Shown here in pieces: positions 17,161 through 26,642 of a stretch of 64,000 nucleotides of DNA. Every line of letters starts with the position of its first letter. The stretch's first letter is position 1. Made by a program: the position numbers and the translations under genes. The DNA comes from Rhodobacteraceae bacterium KLH11 (GTDB taxonomy: Bacteria; Pseudomonadota; Alphaproteobacteria; Rhodobacterales; Rhodobacteraceae). Location: NCBI GenBank assembly GCA_000158135.1, contig DS999531.1:1071941-1135940 (forward strand), read 5' to 3'. A model generated the notes under the pieces. That model did no database searches, was not told the DNA's origin, and saw only the letters and a program-made list of their open reading frames with translations.

Positions 17161-18528
17161 TCACCCTCGGGCAACCTGTTCCAGCTGGAATCCATAGCCC
17201 AGCAGCGCATCGTCCCGCCCGGACACGGCTGAGAACAGGATGCTGGTTGGCATCCCGTTCTCATCTTGCCCATTTGGCAGGGCCAATCCGGGCAGGTCGA
17301 GGAAATTACCTAACGACGTATTGCGCAGCACCAGCATGTTGGTCTTGTGAAACAGCTCGTCGTCCGCTTCCAGCGGGGCGATCTCTGGTGCCGTGATGGC
17401 GGTTGTCGGCATTGCGATCAGGGCCTCTCCAACCGTGTCCCGAATCCAGCCTTGCAGCTTGCGCCGGGCCCGCTGAAGGGTCACAACATCTGCAGCAGAC
17501 ATGGATTTTCCCCCCAGAATCCGGGCCATGACCCGCCGGTCGACCTGCGCGCGATCCGCGCTTTCGACAATGCCACGGTGTTCGACATAGGCATCCGCTG
17601 CAACCAGCGACCCGTATTCCGCGGTCAGCCGGATCACCTCGGCGAACGGATGCAACGGCCGACGCTGCAATACCGCGCCTGCCTGCTCCAACCGGTTCAG
17701 GGTGGCTTCGTAATTCCGCGCTACTGCAGGTGCCAGATCATCCATCACAACTGTGTCGGGGACGATGATCGTCAGCCCCTTGATCCCTGCCCGTTGTACG
17801 GCAGGTCCGGCCTGACCCCGCATCGCGGCATCCAGCAGAACGCAGTCCTCAACCGACCGGGCCAGCGGGCCCATCGTGTCAAACATCCGCGACAGCGCAA
17901 AAACCCCTTGGGTCGAGATCCGCCCTTCGGAGGATTTATACCCCACAAGCCCGTTGAACGAGGCCGGTATCCGCACCGAGCCCCCGGTATCCGACCCGAT
18001 TGAGCAGGGCACGATGCCCGAAGATATCGATACCGCCGTGCCCGAGGATGACCCGCCCGGCGCACGTGGCACATCCGGGCTGAGCGGGTTTATCGCTGTG
18101 CCGAAATGCGGGTTCAGGCCGATGCCGGAATAGGCAAACTCGGTCAGGTTGACCTTGCCGATACAAATCATGCCGGCCGCTGACAGGTTCTGCGCCACGA
18201 TGGCATCACGTTTTGCGGCAGGCGCATCCCGGTACAAAGCCGACGCGGCGGTTGTGACCTCTCCTTCCAGATCGATCAGGTCCTTGAGAGAGATCGGAAC
18301 GCCGTCCAGCGGTGACAAAGGCCGGTTCTGAGCCAAACGCCGGGCGCTGGCTTTGGCCTCGGACAGGGCACGTTCTGGTGTGGTGGACAGGAACACGCTG
18401 TCCGCCTTGCTGGCCTCGGCCCGTTGCAAGACATATCGCGTCAGCTCAACCGGATCGACCGACCCGGACGCCAAAACGCGCCCGATTGTGGCTGCCGATT
18501 TCTGAACAAGGGTTTGAAAATCTGTCAT
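17161..18528 (-). CDS. Amidase (amidase-signature family)
   Basis: Hydrolyses an amide bond through a Ser-cisSer-Lys triad: Lys82 (PISLKDL), the cis-Ser in GGSSSG (residues 158-163) and the nucleophile Ser184 in DTGGSVRIPA. At 455 residues it has no C-terminal extension, unlike full allophanate hydrolase. It is the last gene of the long minus-strand operon and directly abuts the biotin-carboxylase operon. By analogy with urea amidolyase it could cleave the carboxylated product, but glutamyl-amidotransferase-like or nitrile-pathway amidases cannot be excluded. Confidence 0.88.
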   Translation of the reverse strand: MTDFQTLVQKSAATIGRVLASGSVDPVELTRYVLQRAEASKADSVFLSTTPERALSEAKASARRLAQNRPLSPLDGVPISLKDLIDLEGEVTTAASALYRDAPAAKRDAIVAQNLSAAGMICIGKVNLTEFAYSGIGLNPHFGTAINPLSPDVPRAPGGSSSGTAVSISSGIVPCSIGSDTGGSVRIPASFNGLVGYKSSEGRISTQGVFALSRMFDTMGPLARSVEDCVLLDAAMRGQAGPAVQRAGIKGLTIIVPDTVVMDDLAPAVARNYEATLNRLEQAGAVLQRRPLHPFAEVIRLTAEYGSLVAADAYVEHRGIVESADRAQVDRRVMARILGGKSMSAADVVTLQRARRKLQGWIRDTVGEALIAMPTTAITAPEIAPLEADDELFHKTNMLVLRNTSLGNFLDLPGLALPNGQDENGMPTSILFSAVSGRDDALLGYGFQLEQVARG

Positions 18529-18557
18529 AGCATTCTCTGATCAAGGGGACGTAAGGG

Positions 18558-19466
18558 TCAAAGCAACAGGGCCAGCCCGGCAAGCGAGACCACCGAGGAC
18601 AACAGGATCGCCTGCGCGATGTTGTCTTCACTCGTGCGGTAATGCAGCGCCAGAACAAAGGGCAGCGCACCGCATGGCCCGGCTGCGACCAGCAAGGCCA
18701 ATTGAACATCCCGGGGTTGCAATGGCGCGACGAGTGGCAGAAGAGCGAAAAAAGTCACGGGATGCACCAGCGTTTTCAGCCCGGTTATGCAAACAGCAGG
18801 CGCCCATCCTGTGGAATGGTCCCGCAACCCGAGGATCAGCCCCAGTGAAAACAGGGCAGCGGGCGCGGCAGAGGCGCTGACAAATTCGGTGAACCGATCC
18901 AGCCCGTCGGGCATTGGCAGATCGGTAAAATTATATGCCAGACCCAGAAGAATGCCAGCAACATGCGGATTGCGGGCGGTGCGTAATGCGACAGCAGAAG
19001 GCGATGCCCACTGTGCCGTCAAGGCATCCAGCACCAGAACCGTCACGGCATAGATCGCAATCGAATCCACTGTCACGATGCTCATGATCGGGGCCAGCGC
19101 GGCGCTGCCGTGGGCCTCAAGCGCGACGGGCAGCACGAAGAACACGTGATTGACGAACCCAGCGGCCATGCCCAGCAACACGGATTCCACCAGCCCGCGC
19201 CGAAAGGCATAGCGGGCCAGCACAAAACCCGCACCATAGACCATCGCTTCGCTAAGCAGATAGGCCCCGTTGAGTGTCGCGCTGAACTGATCCCAGGGTG
19301 TTTGGGCCAGCAGCCGGAACATCAGAACGGGCAGCGCGATGTAGAACACATATTTGTTGATCGACTGCGCATCCTCACGCGTGAACCTGCCGGATTTTCC
19401 AAACCCCCAGCCGATGAATCCGATAAAAGCCACCGGCAGGATCTGCGAGAGCAGACTGTCAAACAA
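18558..19466 (-). CDS. AEC family transporter (auxin efflux carrier-like)
   Basis: Membrane carrier of about 302 residues with some ten hydrophobic segments; typical substrates of the family are small carboxylates. I chose the TTG at 19466 (LFDSLLSQILPVAFIGF) because it gives the usual length and a correct first helix; it overlaps the CobW stop by 8 bp. The longer open frame to 19577 would add an Arg-rich segment without family similarity. It could export or import a product of the pathway. Confidence 0.85.
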   Translation of the reverse strand: MFDSLLSQILPVAFIGFIGWGFGKSGRFTREDAQSINKYVFYIALPVLMFRLLAQTPWDQFSATLNGAYLLSEAMVYGAGFVLARYAFRRGLVESVLLGMAAGFVNHVFFVLPVALEAHGSAALAPIMSIVTVDSIAIYAVTVLVLDALTAQWASPSAVALRTARNPHVAGILLGLAYNFTDLPMPDGLDRFTEFVSASAAPAALFSLGLILGLRDHSTGWAPAVCITGLKTLVHPVTFFALLPLVAPLQPRDVQLALLVAAGPCGALPFVLALHYRTSEDNIAQAILLSSVVSLAGLALLL

Positions 19467-20523
19467 CGGCCTGTACCTGCCCAGCCTCTCCGGTGGCGCG
19501 GGCCGCTGCCGACAGGAATACCTCAAGCGAGTGCCGGATCGCCTGTTCGGAAATCCCGCGTGTAATGAATATGACATGCGAGCCCCGGTCTTCTCCGGGC
19601 CACTTGTCCAGATGCAGTGGCGGGTGCATCACATGCTGCACACCGTGCAACACAACCGGCGTTTCGCTTTCGCGCACGTTCAGGATGCCTTTGACCCGCA
19701 AAATCCGGTCACCGTGACTGTGCAACAGCGCCGTCAGCCAGACCCCGAAGACCGTCCAGTCAATCGGCGTATCATAATCGACAACAAAAGAGTTCAGCCC
19801 GTCCACCTTGTCGTGGCTGTGGTCGTGGTGACCATGATGGCTATGATCGTGATGGTCATGGTGATCATGATCGGGTTTGAACCAGCGCTGGATCTCCTGC
19901 GCGCGGGTTTCGGGATCGTTCAGATCTTCTTCGATCAGCAGACCGGCATCGAACCACTGACCATCAGACAGCGCCAGTTGCGCCACCGGGTTGATCGACC
20001 GCGCGTGAATACGCAGGCGGTCAATCTGTGAGCCATCGGCGATATCGGCCTTGGTCAGCAAAATCCTGTCGGCAATCGCAAGCTGCTTTTCCGCTTCGGG
20101 GTGGTTGGCCAGGGTCGCAAGGCCAGACATCCCGTCCAGCGTGCAGATGATATTACCGATGCGGAAGTGATTGCGGATGATCGGATCGGCAGCCAGGGTC
20201 GAGGCGATGGGGGCCGGATCGGCCAGCCCTGTTGTTTCCACGACCAGACGGCTGAATTTGGGAATTGCACCCGATGCGGCACGGGCTTGCAGATCACGGA
20301 TCGTATCACGCAGGTCAGACCGGATCGTGCAGCAAATACAGCCGCTTTCGAGCAGCAGAACGCCCTCTTCCACCTCTTCCAGCAGGATGTGATCCAGACC
20401 GACCTCTCCAAATTCATTGACGATCACGGCCGTGTCGGAAAACTCGGGCTTCCGCAGAACCTCGCGCAGCAAGGTGGTTTTCCCCGAGCCCAGAAACCCG
20501 GTTATGACATTGACCGGAATCAT
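19459..20523 (-). CDS. COG0523 (CobW-type) GTPase, metallochaperone
   Basis: G3E-family GTPase that delivers a metal to client enzymes. Walker A is GFLGSGKTT and the metal motif is GCICC; a His/Asp-rich loop lies around residues 226-253 (runs such as DHDHHDHHDHSHHGHHDHSH), a potential zinc store. 354 residues. It overlaps the preceding gene by 3 bp and the AEC gene by 8 bp. The neighbouring deacetylase-like and other metal-dependent hydrolases are plausible clients; that link is inference from context. Confidence 0.9.
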   Translation of the reverse strand: MIPVNVITGFLGSGKTTLLREVLRKPEFSDTAVIVNEFGEVGLDHILLEEVEEGVLLLESGCICCTIRSDLRDTIRDLQARAASGAIPKFSRLVVETTGLADPAPIASTLAADPIIRNHFRIGNIICTLDGMSGLATLANHPEAEKQLAIADRILLTKADIADGSQIDRLRIHARSINPVAQLALSDGQWFDAGLLIEEDLNDPETRAQEIQRWFKPDHDHHDHHDHSHHGHHDHSHDKVDGLNSFVVDYDTPIDWTVFGVWLTALLHSHGDRILRVKGILNVRESETPVVLHGVQHVMHPPLHLDKWPGEDRGSHVIFITRGISEQAIRHSLEVFLSAAARATGEAGQVQAVV

Positions 20524-20843
20524 CAGACGCTACGCTCCAGTTGCAACAGATACTCAGGGTCGAGCGGATCGAGATTGCGGCCCATCACCTGCTCATAGGC
20601 CCCCCAGACGGCCTGAATATCATCAACAACGGCAGTTTTGCCCGTGGGGGTCGACAGCAGATAGCTGGTGGCCTGAAAATCGGACACCTTGGCGCGCACC
20701 GGTTGCAGAATGGTGTTCACGATCTTTGTCCGATGCGCCCGCTCGGCGCGCAAGGTGCGTTGACCGGCGCCCGTGAACGCATCCTTGTGGGCGTGGGTTT
20801 CCGTCCAGTGTGTCAGGCCCAGCAGGCCACATAAGCCGCACAT
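20523..20843 (-). CDS. Small conserved-looking Cys/His protein, function unknown
   Basis: A 106-residue product from ATG 20843 (AGGA upstream). I do not recognise a named family. The N terminus has C2 and C5 (MCGLCG) and three His within residues 12-18 (HWTETHAH), a possible metal-binding cluster; the rest is helical and ends DPEYLLQLERSV. It overlaps the COG0523 start by 3 bp, so the two are coupled. A metal-related partner or client of the GTPase is a guess. The open frame extends to 20900 but the upstream part is less convincing. Confidence 0.7.
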   Translation of the reverse strand: MCGLCGLLGLTHWTETHAHKDAFTGAGQRTLRAERAHRTKIVNTILQPVRAKVSDFQATSYLLSTPTGKTAVVDDIQAVWGAYEQVMGRNLDPLDPEYLLQLERSV

Positions 20844-20899
20844 TTCTTCAGTTCCTGAAAATTGAAGACCGGGGCATCCCGATGCCCCGGCCAGTAACA

Positions 20900-21781
20900 T
20901 CAGACCTTCGGCGGGTTGCGCTTTTTGAAGTCGGTCGCAATCGTATCGAAAGTGGTGAACTCCACGCCCGGATGGCGGATGATGTGATTATACAGACGCT
21001 CCAGCATCATCAGCACATGTGGCTTGCCCGACACATCCGGGTGGATGGTAAAGGTGACCACCCCATAATCCATCTCGCGATAGACCCAGTCGAACTGATC
21101 GCGCCACATGCGCTCCACCACATGCGGATCAACGAAACCATGGCTGTTCGGGGCGGCCTTCATGAACATCATCGGGGGCAGATCGTCCAATGTCCATGAT
21201 GCGGGGATCTCGATCAATTCACTTTCGGTGCCGCGCACCAGCGGCTTCATCCACTCGCTGGCTTTTTTCGAGTAATCGATCTTGGTCCATGTATCGCCGA
21301 CGCGCACATAATAGGGCTCAAAATCGTTATGCATCAGCGAGTGATCGTACTTGATGCCCTTTTTCAGCAACAGCTCATTCGAGACCGGCGAAAACTCCCA
21401 CCAGGGCGCGACATAACCCGTGGGGCGGCGACCACACAGGTTTTCGATCAGTTCGATGGACTTGTCCATCACCTCTTCTTCCTGCTCGGGCGTCATCGCA
21501 ATCGGGTTTTCGTGGCTGTACCCATGCATCCCGATCTCGTGCCCGGCATCGGCAACGGCCTGCATCTGTTCGGGGAAGGTTTCGATCGAGTGACCGGGGA
21601 TGAACCAGGTGGTCTTGATGCCAAACCGTTCGAACAGTTTCAGCAACCGCAGCGATCCAACCTCGCCCGAGAACAGGCCGCGTGAGATATCGCAGGGGCT
21701 GTCCTCACCACCGTAAGAGCCCAGCCAGCCCCCGACGGCGTCCACATCCACGCCAAAGGCGCAATAAATCTTTTTGGTCAT
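20900..21781 (-). CDS. Polysaccharide deacetylase (NodB-fold) family hydrolase
   Basis: Metal-dependent deacetylase/amidohydrolase fold, 293 residues. The catalytic and metal motifs are [10 protein letters not shown] near the N terminus and [13 protein letters not shown] around residues 83-95. The protein has no signal peptide, so it works in the cytosol on a small substrate rather than on a wall polymer. Allantoinase PuuE and related amidohydrolases share this fold. Its place in the operon with an amidase suggests cleavage of an acyl- or cyclic amide. Confidence 0.85.
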   Translation of the reverse strand: MTKKIYCAFGVDVDAVGGWLGSYGGEDSPCDISRGLFSGEVGSLRLLKLFERFGIKTTWFIPGHSIETFPEQMQAVADAGHEIGMHGYSHENPIAMTPEQEEEVMDKSIELIENLCGRRPTGYVAPWWEFSPVSNELLLKKGIKYDHSLMHNDFEPYYVRVGDTWTKIDYSKKASEWMKPLVRGTESELIEIPASWTLDDLPPMMFMKAAPNSHGFVDPHVVERMWRDQFDWVYREMDYGVVTFTIHPDVSGKPHVLMMLERLYNHIIRHPGVEFTTFDTIATDFKKRNPPKV

Positions 21782-21832
21782 TTACAGTCTCCCTGTTTGC
21801 ATCAAAGAAATTGGTTGGCGAGGCAGGCCGCG

Positions 21833-22933
21833 TCAGGGCCTGTCGCAGACAACAGTTGCGCGTTCGGCATTCCAGCCCAGATCGACCTGCGCCCCGGGGC
21901 TGAGGTTCAGATTGGCGGTATTCTCGGCGTAGGATTCAACCTCGATTTCGGTCTCATCCGGCAAGCGCACCGAAATCCTGACAATCTGCCCGATCCGGTG
22001 CAGCGAGCCGACGGTACAGGTCAGGCCCTGATGATCAGCGCCCGACGGGTCGGCATTCAGCGTGATGAATTCAGATGGCAGAACAAAGGACACCCCGGTC
22101 TGCGCGCTGATATGTGCCGGATCGAAACTGGGGCGACCCGACAACAGCCCAAAGGGGGTTTCCACGCGCGCCAGACCGTTTTCACAGCCCTGATAGGCGC
22201 CTTCAATCAACGTATTTCGTCCGATGAACCGGGCCACAAAAGATGATTTGGGCCTTGTATAGAGTTCAAACGGATCGGAAATCTGCTCCACCCGCCCGGC
22301 GTTCATGACAACCACACGGTCGCCCATCGAAAGCGCCTCGGACTGGGCGTGGGTGACGAAGATGAAGGTGATGTTCAGCGACCGCTGCAGCACTTTCAGC
22401 TCTTCCTGAATGGATTTACGCAGGTTTGCATCCAGCGCGCCAAGCGGTTCGTCCAGCAGCAGAATCTCGGGCTCGGTCACCAGCCCGCGCGCCAGCGCGA
22501 GGCGCTGTTTCTGGCCGCCTGACAGAGAGGTCTCTTTGGCATCGGCCACATCGCCAAGCTGCAGTTTCTCGATAATCGCATCGACGCGTTTGGCGGCCTC
22601 GTTGGCAGGCACTTTGCGGACCTCAAGACCAAATCCGATATTCTCGCGCACGGTCATGTGCGGGAATATCGCGTAGTTCTGAAATATCGTGGATGTGGGC
22701 CGTTTTTCCGTGGGCACATGGGTAAAATCCTGCCCCCGGATCAGCAACGTGCCCGAGGTGATGGATTCCAGCCCTGCGATCATCCGCAACGTGGTGGTCT
22801 TACCACAGCCCGAAGGGCCGACGAACGAGATGAACTCACCCCGCTGCACCTGCAGGTCGAACCCCTCGACCGCAACCGTGTTGCCCGGATAGACCTTGCG
22901 GATATTTTGAAGTTCTAGGTCAAACTGGTCCAT
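21833..22933 (-). CDS. ABC transporter ATP-binding protein (PotA/UgpC type), complete motifs
   Basis: ATPase of the PotABCD-like importer, 366 residues, with Walker A GPSGCGKTT, signature LSGGQKQR, Walker B LLLDEPLGALD and an intact switch His in FVTHAQSEAL. The C-terminal third is the regulatory TOBE-like region. The other ATPase of this operon (27551-28657) lacks the switch His, so this copy may supply the competent site of a mixed dimer. It lies 68 bp downstream of the binding-protein gene. Confidence 0.9.
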   Translation of the reverse strand: MDQFDLELQNIRKVYPGNTVAVEGFDLQVQRGEFISFVGPSGCGKTTTLRMIAGLESITSGTLLIRGQDFTHVPTEKRPTSTIFQNYAIFPHMTVRENIGFGLEVRKVPANEAAKRVDAIIEKLQLGDVADAKETSLSGGQKQRLALARGLVTEPEILLLDEPLGALDANLRKSIQEELKVLQRSLNITFIFVTHAQSEALSMGDRVVVMNAGRVEQISDPFELYTRPKSSFVARFIGRNTLIEGAYQGCENGLARVETPFGLLSGRPSFDPAHISAQTGVSFVLPSEFITLNADPSGADHQGLTCTVGSLHRIGQIVRISVRLPDETEIEVESYAENTANLNLSPGAQVDLGWNAERATVVCDRP

Positions 22934-23001
22934 GATCTGCAGCTTTCATCCAGAGAATTCGGGTGTGGCAAGGGACGGCACGCGCCCCCTGCCGGTTGGC
23001 A

Positions 23002-24219
23002 TCAGGCGCTCAGGAACTCGTCCCAGCGCTGGATCAGGTGGTCGTATTCGTCCGGCCACTGGTGCCAATAGGCGACCTGGCTGGCGCGTTCCTGCAGCGA
23101 TCCACCATCGCGCAAGTCGCCTTCCTTGATGCCGCGCTCTTCGGGGCCGACCCAGGGCTTGCCCTCGTACCAGAACCCGTATTTCTCGGGCGACATCACC
23201 TCTTTGATGTTGGTTGTGGGCGAGTAGTAACCCTGTTCCGACACCAGCACGCCCGGAGGGCCCGACAGCCAGTAATCGGCATAGGCCTGAACCGCGTCGG
23301 CATTGGGCGACCCCGCAATCTGCGAGATACCGATCGACCAGCCGCGATAGCCTTCTTTCGGCACCGCATAGGAACATTCGATCCCCTGCGCCTTGACCGC
23401 CATCACCGCCGGCTGCCAGGCGTCGGCCAGGATCATCTCGCCCGAGGCCAGCAGGTTCACCAGCTCGCCAAAGTCGCCCCACAGCGCGCGGAACTGACCT
23501 TCTTTCTTCTTGGCGATCAGGAAGGCCGCGGCCTCGTCAATCTCTTCGACATTGGGGTTGCCGGGGTTCGGCACCTCAAGCAGACCCAGCGAATTCATCG
23601 CCAGAATGGCCTGACCGAAGGCGATCAGCGGGTCGACGTTCAGGCCGGTCTTACCCTTGAACTTGGGATCAAACAGCGCGGTCCAGGTGTTGGCCTCTTC
23701 GGCGCTGACCAGATCGGGGCGATACCCGATCGAGTCAAAGTTGAACACGCTGGGCACCATCCACAGCTCGGTCTTGGCGTCATTCGCCCAGATCTGACCC
23801 GAAATCTGTGCCCGCGGTTCCATCCGGGGATCGGTTTCCACAAAGATCGGCCGGATATTGCCCCAGTTCTTCAGATTGGCGGTATCGATGGGCGCAATCG
23901 TGTTGGTCTGCGTCATCGCAGGAAGACGTTCGCCGATGATTTCCCAACTGTCATAGGCTTTTGAGCCCGACAGAAGCTCAGTCTGGGTGTCGGGGAAAAT
24001 CGCCGCTTTACCGTTGACGCCGCCGACCCCGGATTTCGACTGGAAATCGTTCAGGATACGCTCCTGCACGGTCACGGACAGACCGACGGTGCGCAGTTCC
24101 TGATCGGCCAGACCACCTGCGGCAAAGGCCATCGAGGAATTCATCATCAGGGGCGCGGCGGCCACTGTTGACCCGGCAGTTGCCAGAAACTTTCTTCGAT
24201 TGAGTACAAAATCTTTCAT
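23002..24219 (-). CDS. Periplasmic binding protein of the PotD-like ABC importer (Tat-exported)
   Basis: 405-residue extracellular solute-binding protein. The N terminus has a twin-arginine signal (NRRKFLATAG, then a hydrophobic run to AFAA). Binding-protein features include NTWTALFDPKFKGKTGLNV and GYRGWSIGISQIAG. Although related to spermidine/putrescine binding proteins, the ligand cannot be inferred. The C-terminal third aligns by eye with the signal-less homologue at 29878-31083 (shared WLSGPPG and FWYEGKP). Confidence 0.9.
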   Translation of the reverse strand: MKDFVLNRRKFLATAGSTVAAAPLMMNSSMAFAAGGLADQELRTVGLSVTVQERILNDFQSKSGVGGVNGKAAIFPDTQTELLSGSKAYDSWEIIGERLPAMTQTNTIAPIDTANLKNWGNIRPIFVETDPRMEPRAQISGQIWANDAKTELWMVPSVFNFDSIGYRPDLVSAEEANTWTALFDPKFKGKTGLNVDPLIAFGQAILAMNSLGLLEVPNPGNPNVEEIDEAAAFLIAKKKEGQFRALWGDFGELVNLLASGEMILADAWQPAVMAVKAQGIECSYAVPKEGYRGWSIGISQIAGSPNADAVQAYADYWLSGPPGVLVSEQGYYSPTTNIKEVMSPEKYGFWYEGKPWVGPEERGIKEGDLRDGGSLQERASQVAYWHQWPDEYDHLIQRWDEFLSA

Positions 24220-24265
24220 TTTAGTCCTCCCTAAAGACCTGTTTTTCTTCTATTTTGCGGTCGGA

Positions 24266-25018
24266 TCAGTAGCGTCCGACCAACAATCCCCCATCAACGG
24301 CCACGGTTTGGCCGGTCATGTACCGGGCGCCATCCGAGGCCAGGAACAGGATCACATCGGCGATATCCTCCGGCTCGCCCACCCGTCCCATCGGTATGAA
24401 ATCTGCGGCTTTCTCCAGCCCTTCGGGCCCCAGCGAGTGCTGCCGTGACAGGGCCTGCGCCGTGCGGATGTAACCGGGTGCAACGCCATTGACGCGCAGC
24501 CCGTCACCTGCGAGTTCAACAGCCAGGCCGCGTACCAGCCCGACAACACCGGATTTCGCCGCCGAGTAATGAACGTGTTCGTCCCAGCCATAGGCAACGC
24601 CCATGATGGACGACAGGCAGATGACCGAGCCCTGCCCCGCCGCGCGCATGGCGGGCGACGCGGCACGAACCAGCCGCATCATCGCTTTGAGGTCGATGTC
24701 AAAGGTCTGATCCCATTTCTCATCGCTGAGATCAGTCAACGGAACCTTATGCGCGATACCCGCATTGGCGACCAGACAATCCAGCGCGCCATAGTCCGCT
24801 TCCAACTTCGCAACCAAAACATCGGTAGCCTCGGTCGAGGTCACATCGAGCGCGTGGAATTCCGCCTGACCGCCCGATGCGATGATCTGTTCCGCCACCG
24901 CTGCGCCTTCGTTTTCCAGAATATCGGTGACGATCACGCGGTATCCGGCTTTGCCGAAGGCCAGCGCTGTCGCCCGGCCAATGCCGATCCCTGCGCCCGT
25001 TATCAGAACCGTTTTCAT
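24266..25018 (-). CDS. SDR family oxidoreductase
   Basis: Short-chain NAD(P)-dependent dehydrogenase, 250 residues. The cofactor motif is TGAGIGIG, the NAG motif is VANAGIA, and the catalytic Ser and Tyr-x3-Lys are in CLSSIMG and HYSAAKSG. It ends VDGGLLVGRY. The gene lies 46 bp downstream... of its neighbour on the way to the binding-protein gene and 13 bp after the second SDR gene. The pair of SDRs probably oxidises hydroxyl groups of the imported compound; the substrate is unknown. Confidence 0.88.
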   Translation of the reverse strand: MKTVLITGAGIGIGRATALAFGKAGYRVIVTDILENEGAAVAEQIIASGGQAEFHALDVTSTEATDVLVAKLEADYGALDCLVANAGIAHKVPLTDLSDEKWDQTFDIDLKAMMRLVRAASPAMRAAGQGSVICLSSIMGVAYGWDEHVHYSAAKSGVVGLVRGLAVELAGDGLRVNGVAPGYIRTAQALSRQHSLGPEGLEKAADFIPMGRVGEPEDIADVILFLASDGARYMTGQTVAVDGGLLVGRY

Positions 25019-25031
25019 GCGTCCGCCCCCC

Positions 25032-25778
25032 TCACAACATCACATCGCCGGAATTGGGGCCAAGCGTCTGACCCACATAAAGCCGCGCATCGTCCGAGGC
25101 CAGAAAGGCAACGGTAGCGGCCACATCCTCGGGCTCACCAAAGGTGCCCAAAGGCAGCTCGCCCGCCTTTTCCCGACGCCAGTCTTCCGACAGTTTCATC
25201 ACCAGCTCGGTATTGATCGGCCCGGGAGCCACCGCGTTGACGCGCACACCGTGCTGGCTGACCTCGCGGGCCAGTGATTTGGTCAGGCCGATGATGCCCG
25301 CCTTGGCGGCGGCATAATGGCTCAGCTCCACGCCGCCGATCTGACCCAGCTGCGAGGCAATGTTGATGATCGAGCCGCTTCGGTGATCCACCATCGTCTC
25401 AAGCGCGCGGCGACAACCCAGAAAACACCCGCGCAGATGCACGTTGATCATCTTGTCCCAGTCATCGACATTCAGATCCTTGAACGGGGTTTGCTGGGCA
25501 ATTCCGGCGTTATTCACAAGGATATGGCAGGTGCCGAACTCGCGTTCGCACTGATCAAAGATCGCGTTCATATCTTCTGGGTCAGATACATCGCCCGGTG
25601 CGGCGCTGCCGGTATAGCCCAGGGCCTTGATGGACCCGACAGTACATTTGGCGGCCTCGGCGTTCAGATCGTTGACCACCACCTGTGCGCCCTCAACAGC
25701 CAGCCGCAAAGCGATGGCACGGCCAATGCCCGAGCCCGCGCCGGTAACGATGGCGTTCTGACCCTGAAACCGGCTCAT
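25032..25778 (-). CDS. SDR family oxidoreductase, second copy
   Basis: 248 residues with TGAGSGIG, NNAGIAQ and the catalytic SQLGQIGG / HYAAAKAG region. It resembles 3-oxoacyl-ACP reductase-like SDRs and its neighbour but is not a near-identical duplicate. Its ATG overlaps the stop of the permease gene by 4 bp, so it is coupled to the transporter. Confidence 0.88.
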   Translation of the reverse strand: MSRFQGQNAIVTGAGSGIGRAIALRLAVEGAQVVVNDLNAEAAKCTVGSIKALGYTGSAAPGDVSDPEDMNAIFDQCEREFGTCHILVNNAGIAQQTPFKDLNVDDWDKMINVHLRGCFLGCRRALETMVDHRSGSIINIASQLGQIGGVELSHYAAAKAGIIGLTKSLAREVSQHGVRVNAVAPGPINTELVMKLSEDWRREKAGELPLGTFGEPEDVAATVAFLASDDARLYVGQTLGPNSGDVML

Positions 25779-26632
25779 GCCACGTCCTCCTGAATGCCGG
25801 ACGCGTCAGATGAGAACCGGCGTGCCGACAACGCCATCAGCACCGCGTAGACGGACAGCAAGGCAAATGAGAACAGCGTGGTCAGAACCCCGAAGGCGAA
25901 CAGGTTCGGGTGGATCTCAACCGCAAATGTCCCGTAGATCGCGATTGGCATGGTTACGTCGGCACCGCCGGTGAACAGGGTGCGCGGAAACTCGTCATAG
26001 CTGAGCGTGAAGGCAAACAGCATCGACGACAGGATGCCGGGAAAGATGATCGGAAAGGTCACTTTGCGGAACGTCCGCGTGGGGGATACACCCAGCGCCC
26101 AGGCGGCCTCCTCAACCGAACTGTCAAAGCGGTTGAAGATCGCCAGCATCACCAGAAAGGCAAAGGGGAATGTGTAGACAACATGCAGAACAAACGCGGT
26201 GGACCACCAGTTGCGTTCGATCCCCATCTGGCTGGACACCAGCGCCATGCCCAGCCCCAGCAGCACGCCCGGCACCATCATGCCCAGCACGACAAGGTAG
26301 AAAACAAAGCCCGAGCCCTTGAATTTCCGCCGGAACGCCTGTGCCGTCAGGGTGCCCAGCAGGGTGGACACAACCATGGTTGCAAAGGCCAGTGTGAGTG
26401 ACCGCACCAGCGCCTCACCCAAAGGAAGCGGCGCGATGCGTGAAACCGGGGCAACACCGATGACATGCTGATACCAGAAGGTCGACCATTCGATGATCGG
26501 GAATTGCGGGCCGCCCTCGGGACCCTGCTGAAAGCTGAGGATACCCATGACCACGAAAGGGCCATACAGGAAGGCGATGAACAGGAAGGCATAGAAGGCC
26601 AGAACCCAACGGAGAGATGTCAGTTGTTGCAT
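25775..26632 (-). CDS. ABC transporter permease (PotC-like)
   Basis: Inner-membrane subunit of 285 residues with about six helices and the cytoplasmic EAA-type loop EEAAWALGVSPTRTFRKVTFP that contacts the ATPase. It is separated by 10 bp from the PotB-like gene and overlaps the downstream SDR gene by 4 bp. Confidence 0.9.
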   Translation of the reverse strand: MQQLTSLRWVLAFYAFLFIAFLYGPFVVMGILSFQQGPEGGPQFPIIEWSTFWYQHVIGVAPVSRIAPLPLGEALVRSLTLAFATMVVSTLLGTLTAQAFRRKFKGSGFVFYLVVLGMMVPGVLLGLGMALVSSQMGIERNWWSTAFVLHVVYTFPFAFLVMLAIFNRFDSSVEEAAWALGVSPTRTFRKVTFPIIFPGILSSMLFAFTLSYDEFPRTLFTGGADVTMPIAIYGTFAVEIHPNLFAFGVLTTLFSFALLSVYAVLMALSARRFSSDASGIQEDVA

Positions 26633-26642
26633 CTTGCGGCCC

